Of a DNA stretch of 34,923 nucleotides, positions 19,054 through 28,586 are shown one piece after another. The notes under the pieces are model-generated. The model saw only the letters and a program-made list of their open reading frames with translations. It was not told the origin of the DNA and made no database searches. The stretch covers positions 1-34,923 of the forward strand of contig JAGGIK010000015.1 of the NCBI GenBank assembly GCA_024103515.1, in the 5' to 3' direction. Position numbers and translations under genes: made by a program. This DNA comes from Snodgrassella sp. (GTDB taxonomy: Bacteria > Pseudomonadota > Gammaproteobacteria > Burkholderiales > Neisseriaceae). The stretch's first letter is position 1. Each line of letters begins with the position of its first letter.

Positions 19054-19907
19054 TAATAATTGATCTCCCCTTCATATACTGTTTGCACTGGTCCCGTCAT
19101 CAGAACATGAGCAGCATGCTGCTGTTGCCACGAAATTGAAAGTTTACCACCTGGTAAATAGACTTCCACTGGTTTATCATCTGCCAATAAACCCAAGCTA
19201 ATACCGGCAACAACAGCAGCACAAGCACCTGTGCCGCAAGCTTGAGTTTCACCTACACCACGTTCAAATACTCGCAAATAAATATGACTAGGAGACATAA
19301 TCTGCATAAATCCCACATTAACACGCAGTGGAAACTGTGAATGTGTTTCAATAGCTGCACCTAATCGGTGTACAGGTGCATGATTAATGTCCTCCACAAT
19401 CATAACAGCATGTGGATTACCCATATTAACGCAGGTAACGCTAACTGTATCGACACCAACCACAAGCTGATGAGTGATACACTCAGCATCCTCAGCATTG
19501 ATTGCTTCAAAAGGGATTTTTTCGGAGGCAAATAGAGGAATTCCCATATCAACAGTCACTGAACCATCTTTATTTAAACATGGAACAATTAATCCTCCGG
19601 CTGTTTCCACGACAATCTGATGTTTATTTGTTAAACCTTTATCATAGACAAAGCGCGCAAAGCAACGCGCACCATTTCCGCATTGCTCTACCTCTGAGCC
19701 ATCTGCATTGAATATACGATAGCGGAAATCCGCATTTGATGTTTGAGGCGATTCAATCAATAATAACTGATCAAATCCAACTCCAGTATGACGCTGTGCC
19801 CATGCAGAAATTGGCGCTTTTAAAGGATCAAAATTCTGATTGATACCATCAATAACTAAGAAATCATTGCCTAAGCCATGCATTTTGGTAAATTTTAATC
19901 TATTCAT
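19053..19907 (-). CDS. dapF: Diaminopimelate epimerase
   Basis: DapF converts LL- to meso-diaminopimelate for lysine and peptidoglycan. The 284 residues start [21 protein letters not shown]. The two catalytic cysteines are Cys76 (EQCGNGARC) and Cys224 (TQACGTGAC), each in its family motif, and NMGNPHAV is present near 161-168. It is complete and leads a three-gene unit with one-base overlaps. Confidence 0.97.
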   Translation of the reverse strand: MNRLKFTKMHGLGNDFLVIDGINQNFDPLKAPISAWAQRHTGVGFDQLLLIESPQTSNADFRYRIFNADGSEVEQCGNGARCFARFVYDKGLTNKHQIVVETAGGLIVPCLNKDGSVTVDMGIPLFASEKIPFEAINAEDAECITHQLVVGVDTVSVTCVNMGNPHAVMIVEDINHAPVHRLGAAIETHSQFPLRVNVGFMQIMSPSHIYLRVFERGVGETQACGTGACAAVVAGISLGLLADDKPVEVYLPGGKLSISWQQQHAAHVLMTGPVQTVYEGEINY

Positions 19908-20501
19908 GTAAGCTTATTCTTTAACAAAATATCTGGCAGATATGATACCGTTTAAAATTAATCGCGTTAAGCCTATTGGACACAATTGCTGTAAATATTC
20001 TTATTATTTTGATTTAATTAAAAATTTAACGCTTTAATTTATTTGTAATTGAAGCTTTAATTAGGCCATTAGAAGATCAGTCAGCGCATTTAAATAATAA
20101 CTTAGCATGATATCTTACATAAAATCAGAAAGCCATTTTACAGAGAACCAATAATTGGGCAATTGGTGGCAAAATAGATATTTAAACTATTTTCATTTAG
20201 ATGTTGATGAGCACTTCGCCTTGTAAATAAGCATTTACCTACCCTCTAGCCGTCATAATATCTATTACATCCATTCAAATAATGGTTAATTTATTTGTTA
20301 TATTTGAAGTTGAATAAATTTTTTCGATAAAGCAATACTCAAACTGTTCACCGTATTTAATAAACAGTGTAATGCTGATTAATAATAAATATTTATTTGG
20401 TTTTTTTATTAAATATTAAAAATATTTTAAATATTGCTTTATCTGATGGATATTTTTCGAGCAAAATATGTTAAATAAAATGATGATATCTAATTTAGAT
20501 T
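19908..20501. other. Gene-free region upstream of dapF
   Basis: About 600 AT-rich bases contain the dapF promoter and no visible gene. Nothing recognisable was found on either strand. Confidence 0.45.
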
Positions 20502-21706
20502 TAACTATCCCCTAAAATATTACATCCCCGAAGTAGTAAATTCTCTTTATTAATCTACGAGGATTTAAATATCAAATCAATAACACCCTATCAATTCGTA
20601 GCTATTTCATCAGAAGCTGAAGTTGGTATGCTTATTAAAAATTTGCCGTAAATATGGTAGGGGAATTCAATTTTTTATCAATGGTGTGATCAATACGCTG
20701 GTATGGAAACCTCAGATAGCAAATGCTTAAAGCAACTGGAAGCTGAAAATCGCACACTTAACAGATGTTGGCTGAACTGAGTTTAAAATTCCAGCTTCAG
20801 GAGGAAAGCATAAAAAAGCACTAGTGCCTACGAAGGCACGTAAAGCTTGGATGGTGCAACTACAAGAAAGTCATTGTGTTACGATTGCTATGAGCTGCAC
20901 TATTGTTGGCTTAAGCCGCTGTGCCCATAATGATCAACCTAAGTTAGCGGATAATGCAGTGATGATGGTGGTACTCAGTGCGATCACCGACAAGCATTAA
21001 CGCTGGGACTTGCCTAAGTGTTTTAATCACATTAGAAGGTTCGGCTATAAATGCAATCATAAACGGGTGTAGCGGGTATATTGCCAGTTGAAGCTTAATT
21101 TCAGGATAAACGTAAACAACTCATCCCACCACGAAGTCCAGAAAAACGATTGATACCCAAAAAACAAGGTGAATGTTGGACTATGGCTTTTATGCGTGAC
21201 AGCCGTCGCCATCAACGCCAGTTTAGAACCTTTTATGTCAACGATGACTTTAATCTTGAGGCATGAGGGATTGATATGGTGGTCAGTTTACCTGCTGGTA
21301 GAATTTCTCGCTACCTAGTTAAACTGCCCGAATATTATGGTTATCCAATCAAAATACGCGTGGACAATCGAGCGAAACTTACCGGAAATATATTCATCGA
21401 CTAAGCAAAGTTATATGGTATCACCCTAGATGGTATTCAACCAGATAGCCCATAGCAAAACGGGTATATTGGACGATTTAATCGCACCTATCAAATCGAA
21501 GTACTGGATTTACATCTATTTAATAACTTGGAGTAAGAAATGAAAGTAACCGCATAATGGCTAAGCATTTAAGACATTGAAAGACCTTATGAAGCATTCA
21601 ATAATATGACATCAATTGAATAATTGAATATAAGACCCTAAAACAAGCGGCCTAATTTCATACCTAAATTTTAAACTCAATTTGGGGTATTTACATAGCT
21701 AAATTC
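20502..21706 (+). mobile_element. Near full-length but inactive IS3-family (IS407-like) element
   Basis: From left end (TAACTATCCCCTAAAATATTACA) to a probable right end (AATTTGGGGTATTTACA) it spans about 1.2 kb, the normal size. orfA remnants: FYQWCDQYAGMETSDSKCLKQLEAENRTL (20690-20760), the usual helix-turn-helix plus leucine zipper. orfB remnants: KKALVPTKARKAW and CTIVGLSRCA (20810-20930), FRTFYVNDDFN (21215-21255), YPIKIRVDNRAKLTGNIFID (21345-21400), QNGYIGRFNRTYQIEVLDLYLFNNLE (21455-21535) and RPYEAFNNMTSIE (21575-21615). Many stops and frameshifts. The second catalytic Asp block has DNR where DNG is usual. No protein can be made. Confidence 0.85.
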
Positions 21707-21847
21707 ATAGTTTTATTCAATTTATCAACGCTGAAGATTAATTTTAAATTTTTTTTATTAGTGTTATGCGAAAAATCATAACCAAAATTATTAATACATA
21801 CTGAAATATAATAAATTTGAAAAACTTCTTATTCTGTTTTTTCTAAC

Positions 21848-21876
21848 ATTCAAAGATTCATTACTTTACTTTGAAT
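21848..21876 (-). terminator. Weak hairpin after dgkA
   Basis: ATTCAAAG and CTTTGAAT are separated by 13 bases. On the minus strand the hairpin lies 26 bases past the dgkA stop and is followed within ten bases by an A-rich run rather than a T run. It may still be where the gshA-trpS-gshB-dgkA transcripts end. Confidence 0.3.
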
Positions 21877-21901
21877 AATCCTGAAAACTGAATACCTTTT
21901 A

Positions 21902-22303
21902 CTAAATAATATATCGCTGCCAAAGAGCCATCATCCATAAAATAATAACTAAAACGATGGCTATCAGTTGTGCTGCCGAACCTGTATCTTTGGCACGTTT
22001 TGCCAGCGGATGCTTTTTCATTGAAGTATGATCTACTGCAGCTTCTATAGCTGTATTGAACAACTCTACGATCCAGCTAATGAAGCTTGCCATCAGCAAA
22101 ATCATCCGCGTTTGCGTTGTAAAGTCTAAAACAAATATGAATATAAACAGAATACTATGGAAAATTAATAATTGTCTAATAGAGCACTCTGAGTAAGCTG
22201 CTTTTAAGCCTTCGAGAGAATAACAAAAAGATTGGAAAATATGTGGTAATCCTTTTGTAGCCGGCTTATTTTGTTGATGCTGATCTGCTTTTTCAGTTTG
22301 CAT
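21902..22303 (-). CDS. dgkA: Diacylglycerol kinase DgkA
   Basis: DgkA phosphorylates diacylglycerol to phosphatidic acid in the inner membrane, recycling the lipid left by periplasmic glucan or phosphoethanolamine transfer. The 133 residues have an N-terminal polar segment, three membrane helices and the diagnostic ELFNTAIEAAVD (80-91) and LAKRAKDTGSAAQ (100-112) motifs. It lies 64 bases after gshB on the same strand. The N-terminus is about ten residues longer than in E. coli. Confidence 0.93.
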   Translation of the reverse strand: MQTEKADQHQQNKPATKGLPHIFQSFCYSLEGLKAAYSECSIRQLLIFHSILFIFIFVLDFTTQTRMILLMASFISWIVELFNTAIEAAVDHTSMKKHPLAKRAKDTGSAAQLIAIVLVIILWMMALWQRYII

Positions 22304-22367
22304 TTTTTTGTATCCAAAAGCTCAAAATTGAGAGAATGAAATGATAATTATGATCTTTACCATCATG

Positions 22368-23321
22368 TTAATGTAAAGCACTAACGATGGCATCAGCAAA
22401 AATTGCGGCAACATTACAGTCTGTTTGGAGAGAAATTTCCTGAAAACCAGTGGGGCTAGTAACGTTTATTTCGGTCAAATAATCCCCAATAACATCCAAT
22501 CCCGCTAACAGTATACCTCTCTTGACTAATTCTGGTGCAATAGCTTCAGCAATGTATAGATCACGCTTAGTTAAAAGCTGAACCACGCCTTTACCGCCAG
22601 CCGCCAGATTTCCTCTGGTTTCACCGTTTTTTGGTATTCTAGCAAGCGCATAAGGAACAACTTTTCCATTAATAACCAAAATACGTTTATCACCAAGCGT
22701 TATTTCAGGAATATATTGTTGTGCCATTATAGTGCGATTATCCATCTGCATCAGCATTTCCAATATGCTGCTTATATTTGGGTCTTGCCGACTTAATCGA
22801 AAAATTCCCATCCCACCCATTCCATCTAAGGGTTTGATAATGATATCCCGATGTTTATCCAGAAACGCGTGTACTTCTGTAGCTTGAGTCGTCACGATGG
22901 TAGATGGAATTAACGCAGGAAAATGAAAAATTGCCAATTTTTCGTTGAAATCACGCATTGCTTGCCCACTGTTAAATACGCGCGCACCTTGTTTTTCTGC
23001 CAGTGTCAGCAATTGAGTCGCATACAAATACTGCATATTAAACGGTGGGTCTGTGCGCATAATCACAGCATCAAATGAGTTTAGTGGTAATGACTGTGTT
23101 GAATTTAATTTATACCATTGATGTTCACCAGCACTTTGAGTGCCGATAAAGCTAAATTCACTACTTTTGGCTACTACTATTCCTGCTTCAATACTCATTT
23201 GATTGGCTAAAGTATGATATAACTTCCAATCCCGATGTGCCATCTCGCGCATCATTGCATAGGTGGTGTCTTTATAAGTTTTAAAAACATTGAGTGGATC
23301 TGCAATAAATAATATTTTCAT
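22368..23321 (-). CDS. gshB: Glutathione synthetase
   Basis: GshB joins glycine to gamma-glutamylcysteine with ATP, the last step of glutathione synthesis. With the ATG at 23321 (MKILFIADPLNVFKTYKDTTYAMM) it has 317 residues, the family size. An open GTG at 23345 adds 8 residues but the ATG has AGGAAAA at ideal spacing. ATP-grasp features: IIKPLDGMGGMGIFRL (about 142-157), DKRILVINGKVVPYALARIP, GNLAAGGKG and the C-terminal GLDVIGDYLTEINVTSPTG. A run of ten C on its coding strand lies 29 bases before the ATG. Confidence 0.96.
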   Translation of the reverse strand: MKILFIADPLNVFKTYKDTTYAMMREMAHRDWKLYHTLANQMSIEAGIVVAKSSEFSFIGTQSAGEHQWYKLNSTQSLPLNSFDAVIMRTDPPFNMQYLYATQLLTLAEKQGARVFNSGQAMRDFNEKLAIFHFPALIPSTIVTTQATEVHAFLDKHRDIIIKPLDGMGGMGIFRLSRQDPNISSILEMLMQMDNRTIMAQQYIPEITLGDKRILVINGKVVPYALARIPKNGETRGNLAAGGKGVVQLLTKRDLYIAEAIAPELVKRGILLAGLDVIGDYLTEINVTSPTGFQEISLQTDCNVAAIFADAIVSALH

Positions 23322-23349
23322 AATAGTTTTCCTGATGGCCGGCACTCAA

Positions 23350-23359
23350 GGGGGGGGGG
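23350..23359. repeat. Run of ten G (C on the coding strand) before gshB
   Basis: A G10 homopolymer in an AT-rich intergenic region, 29 bases before the gshB ATG. A TGA lies directly before the possible GTG at 23345, so the run is not inside the gshB reading frame. It would act, if at all, on promoter spacing or message structure. Confidence 0.9.
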
Positions 23360-23389
23360 TTAGCTGTTATCAGCAGTCGGATAAATTTA

Positions 23390-24400
23390 TTATTTCAAGG
23401 ATCGTATCCCAACGGCGTCTCGTACTGCCGCCAGTAATGGCTGTGCCTGACTACGTGCTTTAATTGCTCCCGCTTGCAAAATATCCTCGATGATTGCTGG
23501 TTGAGACGTTAATTGTGCGAAACGCTCACGTTTTTCAGCCAGTTCATCATTAATTTTGGCTGCGAGAATTTTTTTTGCTTCACCCCACGCTAACCCCTCG
23601 GCCAACATATTCGTGAAAGCCTGTGTTTCTGCTTCACTAGCAAAAGCCTTATAAATCGCAAACAATGGGCTTTCATTCGGTTGTTTAGGCTCGCCGGGTT
23701 GTTTGAGATTAGTTACTATTTTATTTACTGCTTTTTGCAATCTTTTTTCAGTTTCAAATAGTGGTATGGTATTTCCATAGCTCTTGCTCATTTTACGGCC
23801 GTCCAGCCCCAGCAATGTTTCTACATTGTCATCAACCTGAGCTTCAGGTAATGTGAACAAGGGTTTATAACGATGGTTAAATCTTCCCGCGATATCGCGT
23901 GCCATTTCTAGGTGTTGAATTTGGTCTCGTCCCACAGGCACTTTATCCGCATTAAACATTAATATATCTGCAGTCATCAACATAGGATAACAAAATAAGC
24001 CCATTTCTATTCCGTGATCAAGGTCTTGCTGCCCTTTTTCGGCATTGTCCTGCACGGCTGCTTTATAGGCATGGGCACGATTCATTAATCCTTTAGCTGT
24101 ATTACAGGTTAGAATCCAGTTTAATTCCATAACTTCCGGCACATCAGATTGGCGGTAAAAAGTGGTCCGTTCGGGATCGAGCCCGCAAGCCAGCCAGGTA
24201 GCAGCAACAGCCTGTGTAGATGCATAAACTTTTTCCGGCTCATGACATTTTATCAAGGCATGGTAATCGGATAGAAACAAAAATGACTCAACCTGTGGAT
24301 TTAGACTGGCCTGTATCGCTGGACGAATTGCGCCAACATAATTACCAAGATGAGGTATACCACTGGGTGTTACTCCAGTTAAAACACGTGATTTTTTCAT
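23390..24400 (-). CDS. trpS: Tryptophanyl-tRNA synthetase
   Basis: TrpS is the class I enzyme that charges tRNA-Trp. The 336 residues contain the HIGH-like motif [15 protein letters not shown] near residues 11-25 and an exact KMSKS in [10 protein letters not shown] (about 201-210). [44 protein letters not shown] forms the tryptophan and adenylate pocket. It sits between gshA (93 bases upstream) and gshB (68 bases downstream), all on the minus strand. Confidence 0.97.
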   Translation of the reverse strand: MKKSRVLTGVTPSGIPHLGNYVGAIRPAIQASLNPQVESFLFLSDYHALIKCHEPEKVYASTQAVAATWLACGLDPERTTFYRQSDVPEVMELNWILTCNTAKGLMNRAHAYKAAVQDNAEKGQQDLDHGIEMGLFCYPMLMTADILMFNADKVPVGRDQIQHLEMARDIAGRFNHRYKPLFTLPEAQVDDNVETLLGLDGRKMSKSYGNTIPLFETEKRLQKAVNKIVTNLKQPGEPKQPNESPLFAIYKAFASEAETQAFTNMLAEGLAWGEAKKILAAKINDELAEKRERFAQLTSQPAIIEDILQAGAIKARSQAQPLLAAVRDAVGIRSLK

Positions 24401-24493
24401 TGCTAATATTGTTTTATCGTATTAATGTCTAGTCTGCAGGCTTCTAGCCTGTTATAAAAAGTTTGATTTAAAACTCTGAACAGAATTTAATAT

Positions 24494-25846
24494 TTAATCA
24501 GGCATATTTTCCAGTTCAATTGCCGCTGCTAGCAAGGACAATCTAGCCAAAACTCCATATACATATAAACGGATACTTTCACAGTCACAAGCCTGCTTCA
24601 CATTCTCAGTATCTGGTATACCATGATTTTCCCATTGTTCAAAACCGCGCTTACTTGTAGTCTCTTCAGAAATAAGGTCGGAATTTACAGATGCTATATT
24701 CTGTTGCAATGGAATGAAATGCATACCAACTGCGTTTAGATTCTCGTCTGGGCCCCGATCTTCATGAACTCGGTAAAAACCACCAATGACAAATCGATCC
24801 ATCATATATACAACTGGTTCGGCAACAGCATTATGCAAGGTCTCATAGGTATAAATACCTTCTTGAACAATAACTTCAGTAACTTCAAGGCCTTCTTTGA
24901 CTGTAGCCATTTTATTGCGTTTTTTCCGATTCAGTCCACGTACATCATCAGCACAATGCACGGTCATCACCCCCATACCATAGGTTCCAGCATCAGCTTT
25001 CACTATCACAAATGGTTTATCGGGTATTCCCATTTGATCATATTTATGCTGGATACGCTGCAATACTCTTTCCACAGCTTCAGCTAAGCGGTTTTCTCCC
25101 TCATGAGTACTGAAATCAAGACCATTACAAACTTCATAAAATGGGTTGATCGTCCACTCATCTATCTCAACCAACTGAGCAAACTCGGCTGCAACCTGAT
25201 TATAAGCATGGAAATGGGTGCTTTTACGCCGTGTTGTCCAGCCCGCTTTTAAAGGAGGCAAAAGAGTTTGCTCAATATCTTGTAAAACATCTGGTACTCC
25301 ACCAGATAAATCGTTATTTAACAAAATCATACATGGATTAAAACCATCAGCCAAATAAAGACGATTACCCTGCCTTTGTATAGGTTCAAGGGTAATATGA
25401 TCTCCCTTGGCCGTTGTTAGTACTGTTGGTTCGCTAATTTCAGGATTGATTGTCCCGATGCGCACTTGCATACCAGCATGACGTAAAATACAAAATAGAC
25501 TATATACATTCTGTAAATAAAATGTATTACGGGTATGATTTTCAGGAATAATTAATATAGACTGAGCCTCAGCACAAGCACGTTCTACCGCATCCACTGC
25601 GGCCACTGAAGCCAATGGTAAAAAATTTGAGTTGAGGTTATTAAACCCACCCGGAAACAGATTCATATCTATACTAGCGAGTTTATAGCCACTATTACGA
25701 ATATCTACAGATCCGTAAAAAGGAGCACGATGTTTTCGCCATTGCGCACGAAACCATGACTCTATCTGAGCTTGTTTAGCTAAAATCGTACGTTCAAAAT
25801 GTTGCAGCAGCGAACGATGCGCTGCGTCTATCACTGACAGACCCAT
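24494..25846 (-). CDS. gshA: Glutamate-cysteine ligase, proteobacterial (T. ferrooxidans) type
   Basis: GshA makes gamma-glutamylcysteine, the first and limiting step of glutathione synthesis. I choose the ATG at 25846 (MGLSVIDAAHRSLLQHFE), preceded by AAAGGATAG at proper spacing; this gives 450 residues. An upstream start at 25891 would add a 15-residue Cys-rich stretch with no support. The protein is of the separate family found in betaproteobacteria and acidithiobacilli, not the E. coli type: DMNLFPGGFNNLN near 60, NHTRNTFYLQNVY, KADAGTYGMGVMTVH near 290 and GGFYRVHEDRGPDENLNAVGM near 370. It is first in a gshA-trpS-gshB-dgkA array. Confidence 0.93.
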   Translation of the reverse strand: MGLSVIDAAHRSLLQHFERTILAKQAQIESWFRAQWRKHRAPFYGSVDIRNSGYKLASIDMNLFPGGFNNLNSNFLPLASVAAVDAVERACAEAQSILIIPENHTRNTFYLQNVYSLFCILRHAGMQVRIGTINPEISEPTVLTTAKGDHITLEPIQRQGNRLYLADGFNPCMILLNNDLSGGVPDVLQDIEQTLLPPLKAGWTTRRKSTHFHAYNQVAAEFAQLVEIDEWTINPFYEVCNGLDFSTHEGENRLAEAVERVLQRIQHKYDQMGIPDKPFVIVKADAGTYGMGVMTVHCADDVRGLNRKKRNKMATVKEGLEVTEVIVQEGIYTYETLHNAVAEPVVYMMDRFVIGGFYRVHEDRGPDENLNAVGMHFIPLQQNIASVNSDLISEETTSKRGFEQWENHGIPDTENVKQACDCESIRLYVYGVLARLSLLAAAIELENMPD

Positions 25847-25925
25847 ATTTCTATCCTTTCTACTTGCACTGTGCCAACATTTTTTGCACATTATATCGAT
25901 ATTATAACAATAAAAAATTCAGTCG

Positions 25926-25948
25926 CAGCCATATAAGGTAAATGGCTG
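25926..25948. promoter_or_regulatory. Hairpin between gshA and leuC
   Basis: CAGCCAT and ATGGCTG are separated by nine bases between the divergent gshA and leuC genes, about 80 bases upstream of gshA. It could be a leader hairpin or a binding site. No function can be assigned. Confidence 0.3.
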
Positions 25949-25964
25949 AAAACAAAAGCAGCAT

Positions 25965-25983
25965 TTTGGACATTTAGTCCAAA
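25965..25983. promoter_or_regulatory. Inverted repeat upstream of the leuC promoter
   Basis: TTTGGAC and GTCCAAA flank ATTTA. It lies about 55 bases upstream of the leuC -35 element, between divergent gshA and leuC. The size suits an operator for an activator such as a LysR- or Lrp-type protein, but nothing specific can be claimed. Confidence 0.35.
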
Positions 25984-26038
25984 TTTACCCAAAATTATAG
26001 AAAAATTTTATTTAGTGGCTAATTTTTAGACAAAATAC

Positions 26039-26067
26039 TTGTCAATTTTTGTTTAGCGTATTAAGAT
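26039..26067 (+). promoter_or_regulatory. Sigma-70 promoter of leuC
   Basis: TTGTCA (26039-26044) and TAAGAT (26062-26067) are 17 bases apart. The expected start near 26074 leaves a leader of only 30 bases, too short for a leucine attenuator. Confidence 0.6.
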
Positions 26068-26103
26068 GCAAGTCACATAATTTATAAAAAAGCAATAACT
26101 ACA

Positions 26104-27516
26104 ATGAAGACACAAACACTTTACGATAAGCTGTGGAATAGCCATATTGTCCAAGAACAGGCAGATGGTACCGTCCTTCTTTATATTGATCGCCATCTGG
26201 TGCATGAAGTCACCAGCCCGCAAGCATTTGAAGGGCTTAAGTTAGCGCATAGACCATTATGGAGACAACAAAGTATTGTTGCGACTGCGGACCACAATAC
26301 ACCAACAGAACATTGGGAAAAAGGGATCACTGAACCCATATCCAAATTACAGGTAGATACACTTGATCAGAATATTCATGATTTTGGTGTGCAAACCTAC
26401 TTTCCGTTTAAAAATATCAATCAAGGTATTGTCCATGTTGTTGGACCTGAACAGGGTGCTACACTACCCGGCATGACGGTTGTTTGCGGCGATTCTCATA
26501 CCTCTACGCATGGAGCTTTTGGTGCGCTGGCACACGGTATTGGTACATCTGAAGTTGAGCATGTGATGGCAACACAATGTATTACCGCTAAAAAATCTCA
26601 AACCATGCTGATCGAAATAGATGGAAAGTTAGGAACGGGCATAAGTGCCAAAGACATGGCTCTTTACATCATTGGGGAAATAGGTACCGCTGGCGGTACC
26701 GGTTACGCCATCGAATTTGCAGGCTCTGCCGTGAAGGAACTTTCGATGGAAGGTCGCATGACCTTATGTAATATGGCCATTGAAGCTGGTGCTCGATCTG
26801 GTCTGATTGCCGTAGATAATAAGACTATAGATTACATTAAAGAGCGTCATTTCGCACCTAAAGGTGAGTCATGGAGTCAGGCTGTTAGCTATTGGCAGAC
26901 ATTGGTTTCTGATGATGGAGCTCATTTTGATCAAGTTATCCATTTGCATGCTGATGATATCGCCCCTCAAGTAACGTGGGGCACCTCACCGGAAATGGTT
27001 ACTGCAGTCACAAATACTGTGCCTGACCCTGTCACTGAAATAGATCCTGTTAAACGTGAAGGGATGGAACGAGCGCTAAAATACATGGGATTAACTGCGG
27101 GTACTCCTTTAACTGATATCCCTGTTGATGTTGTATTCATTGGCTCATGTACCAATGGTAGGATAGAAGATTTACGTAGCGCTGCAAATGTGGCAAAGGG
27201 GCGACACAAAGCCAGCAATGTCAAACGCGTTTTGGTGGTTCCCGGTTCAGGTTTAGTTAAAAAACAGGCTGAAGAAGAAGGTCTAGATAAAATATTTATC
27301 AGTGCGGGATTTGAGTGGCGTGAACCGGGCTGTTCGATGTGCCTAGCGATGAATGCTGATCGTCTGCAACCACTCGAACGATGCGCTTCAACTTCAAATC
27401 GTAATTTTGAAGGACGTCAGGGCAATAATGGACGCACCCATCTGGTTAGCCCAGCCATGGCAGCAGCAGCGGCAATTAGCGGTCATTTTGCTGATATACG
27501 ACAGTTAAAAGATTAA
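26104..27516 (+). CDS. leuC: 3-isopropylmalate dehydratase large subunit
   Basis: LeuC with LeuD isomerises 2- to 3-isopropylmalate in leucine synthesis. The 470 residues hold the aconitase-type 4Fe-4S ligands Cys349 (GSCTNGR), Cys410 and Cys413 (GCSMC). [29 protein letters not shown] is at 127-154, and the end [25 protein letters not shown] is typical. It has its own promoter, and leuD follows 434 bases later, separated by two tiny lipoprotein genes. Confidence 0.97.
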   Translation: MKTQTLYDKLWNSHIVQEQADGTVLLYIDRHLVHEVTSPQAFEGLKLAHRPLWRQQSIVATADHNTPTEHWEKGITEPISKLQVDTLDQNIHDFGVQTYFPFKNINQGIVHVVGPEQGATLPGMTVVCGDSHTSTHGAFGALAHGIGTSEVEHVMATQCITAKKSQTMLIEIDGKLGTGISAKDMALYIIGEIGTAGGTGYAIEFAGSAVKELSMEGRMTLCNMAIEAGARSGLIAVDNKTIDYIKERHFAPKGESWSQAVSYWQTLVSDDGAHFDQVIHLHADDIAPQVTWGTSPEMVTAVTNTVPDPVTEIDPVKREGMERALKYMGLTAGTPLTDIPVDVVFIGSCTNGRIEDLRSAANVAKGRHKASNVKRVLVVPGSGLVKKQAEEEGLDKIFISAGFEWREPGCSMCLAMNADRLQPLERCASTSNRNFEGRQGNNGRTHLVSPAMAAAAAISGHFADIRQLKD

Positions 27517-27606
27517 CAACTTGCAGATTTAGACCAGCACGTGCATGATAAGGATGTAGTTCTGATTGATTTGATTAAAATTTTGTTTTTAATAAAGGAG
27601 TAATGC

Positions 27607-27729
27607 ATGAAAAAAATACTGTTGGTCACTGCAATTATCATGACTATATTAACGGGTTGTCACACTATCCACGGTGTTGGGCAGGATGTTAAGGCTGGTG
27701 GCGAGCATCTTTCAAACGCAGCACATTAA
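27607..27729 (+). CDS. Entericidin-like mini-lipoprotein, EcnA-like
   Basis: This 40-residue gene has a lipoprotein signal (MKKILLVTAIIMTILTGC, lipobox LTGC, Cys18) and the family signature after it: HTIHGVGQDVKAGGEHLSNAA, to be compared with EcnA/EcnB T-x-x-G-x-G-x-D-I-x-x-x-G-x-x-I-S. AAAGGAG precedes the ATG at 7 bases. It lies 90 bases after leuC and 18 bases before a second such gene, so the two are surely one transcript. In E. coli the shorter first gene is the antidote (ecnA, 41 residues). The order and sizes match, but the roles here are inferred. Confidence 0.85.
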   Translation: MKKILLVTAIIMTILTGCHTIHGVGQDVKAGGEHLSNAAH

Positions 27730-27747
27730 ACATACGAGGATAAAATC

Positions 27748-27888
27748 ATGAAAAAACTGATATTATTAAGCCTTACCATAATTGGCTTTTTAGCCGGATG
27801 TCATACCGTTTCCGGTGTTGGCCGCGATATTTCCGCAGGCGGTCAGGCAATAAGCAATTCTTCCGAAGCAGTTCGCTCTGATATGTAA
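27748..27888 (+). CDS. Entericidin-like mini-lipoprotein, EcnB-like
   Basis: The 46 residues show a lipoprotein signal (MKKLILLSLTIIGFLAGC, lipobox LAGC, Cys18) and HTVSGVGRDISAGGQAISNSSE, a close fit to the EcnB signature. EcnB is a small membrane lipoprotein that promotes lysis in E. coli stationary phase when not balanced by EcnA. ACGAGGATAAA before the ATG is a good ribosome site. The pair is likely a gene duplication: both share the G-x-G-x-D-x-x-A-G-G core. A 9-base-arm hairpin follows the stop. Confidence 0.88.
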   Translation: MKKLILLSLTIIGFLAGCHTVSGVGRDISAGGQAISNSSEAVRSDM

Positions 27889-27893
27889 TATTA

Positions 27894-27915
27894 CGCAAGC
27901 CCTTTAGGGCTTGCG
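27894..27915 (+). terminator. Hairpin after the entericidin-like pair
   Basis: CGCAAGCCC and GGGCTTGCG are perfect complements around TTTA, five bases past the second stop. There is no T run after it, so it may be a weak terminator or an mRNA-stabilising structure before leuD. Confidence 0.55.
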
Positions 27916-27950
27916 CATCAATCAATCATTTACCACGAATACAATAAAAT

Positions 27951-28586
27951 ATGAAACCGTTTACTACCCTTACTGCTCTGGTTGCACCATTAGATCGCGC
28001 CAATGTTGATACAGATGCCATTATTCCCAAACAGTTTTTAAAATCTATTAAGCGCAGTGGCTTTGGTCCCAATGCATTTGATGAATGGCGCTATCTGGAT
28101 CATGGAGAACCAGGAATGGACAACAGTAAGCGTCCCTTAAATCCTGACTTTATACTGAATCAATCTCGTTATCAGGGAGCTCACATATTACTGACACGTA
28201 AAAATTTTGGTTGTGGTTCCAGTCGAGAACATGCACCTTGGGCATTAGAAGATTATGGTTTTAGAGTGATTTTAGCACCATCGTTTGCTGATATCTTTTT
28301 TAATAATTGCTTTAAAAACGGTTTATTACCAATTATTTTACCTGAAAATGTCATCGATCAGTTATTTCAAGAAGTCATTGCCAATGAGAGCTACCAACTA
28401 AACATTGATCTAGTCAGCCAAACGGTCAAAACACCAACCGGAACTACTTTTCATTTTGATATAACTGAGCATCGCAAGCATTGTTTGCTAAATGGTCTGG
28501 ATGAAATCGGCCTGACCCTACAACATGCGGATGCGATTAAAGCGTATGAAACCAAACATCGCCAACAACAGCCGTGGCTATATTAA
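27951..28586 (+). CDS. leuD: 3-isopropylmalate dehydratase small subunit
   Basis: LeuD is the swivelling partner of LeuC. The 211 residues contain [17 protein letters not shown] (18-34), the conserved [15 protein letters not shown] and the [17 protein letters not shown] segment. Its ATG follows AATACAATAAA, with no strong ribosome site. It is separated from leuC by the entericidin-like pair and from leuB by a 1 kb decayed gap, so the usual leuCDB operon is interrupted twice. Confidence 0.96.
   Translation: MKPFTTLTALVAPLDRANVDTDAIIPKQFLKSIKRSGFGPNAFDEWRYLDHGEPGMDNSKRPLNPDFILNQSRYQGAHILLTRKNFGCGSSREHAPWALEDYGFRVILAPSFADIFFNNCFKNGLLPIILPENVIDQLFQEVIANESYQLNIDLVSQTVKTPTGTTFHFDITEHRKHCLLNGLDEIGLTLQHADAIKAYETKHRQQQPWLY

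Noticed and set aside
24764-25087. 107-codon frame opposite gshA
   Set aside because: It overlaps a clear enzyme gene on the other strand and shows no family features.
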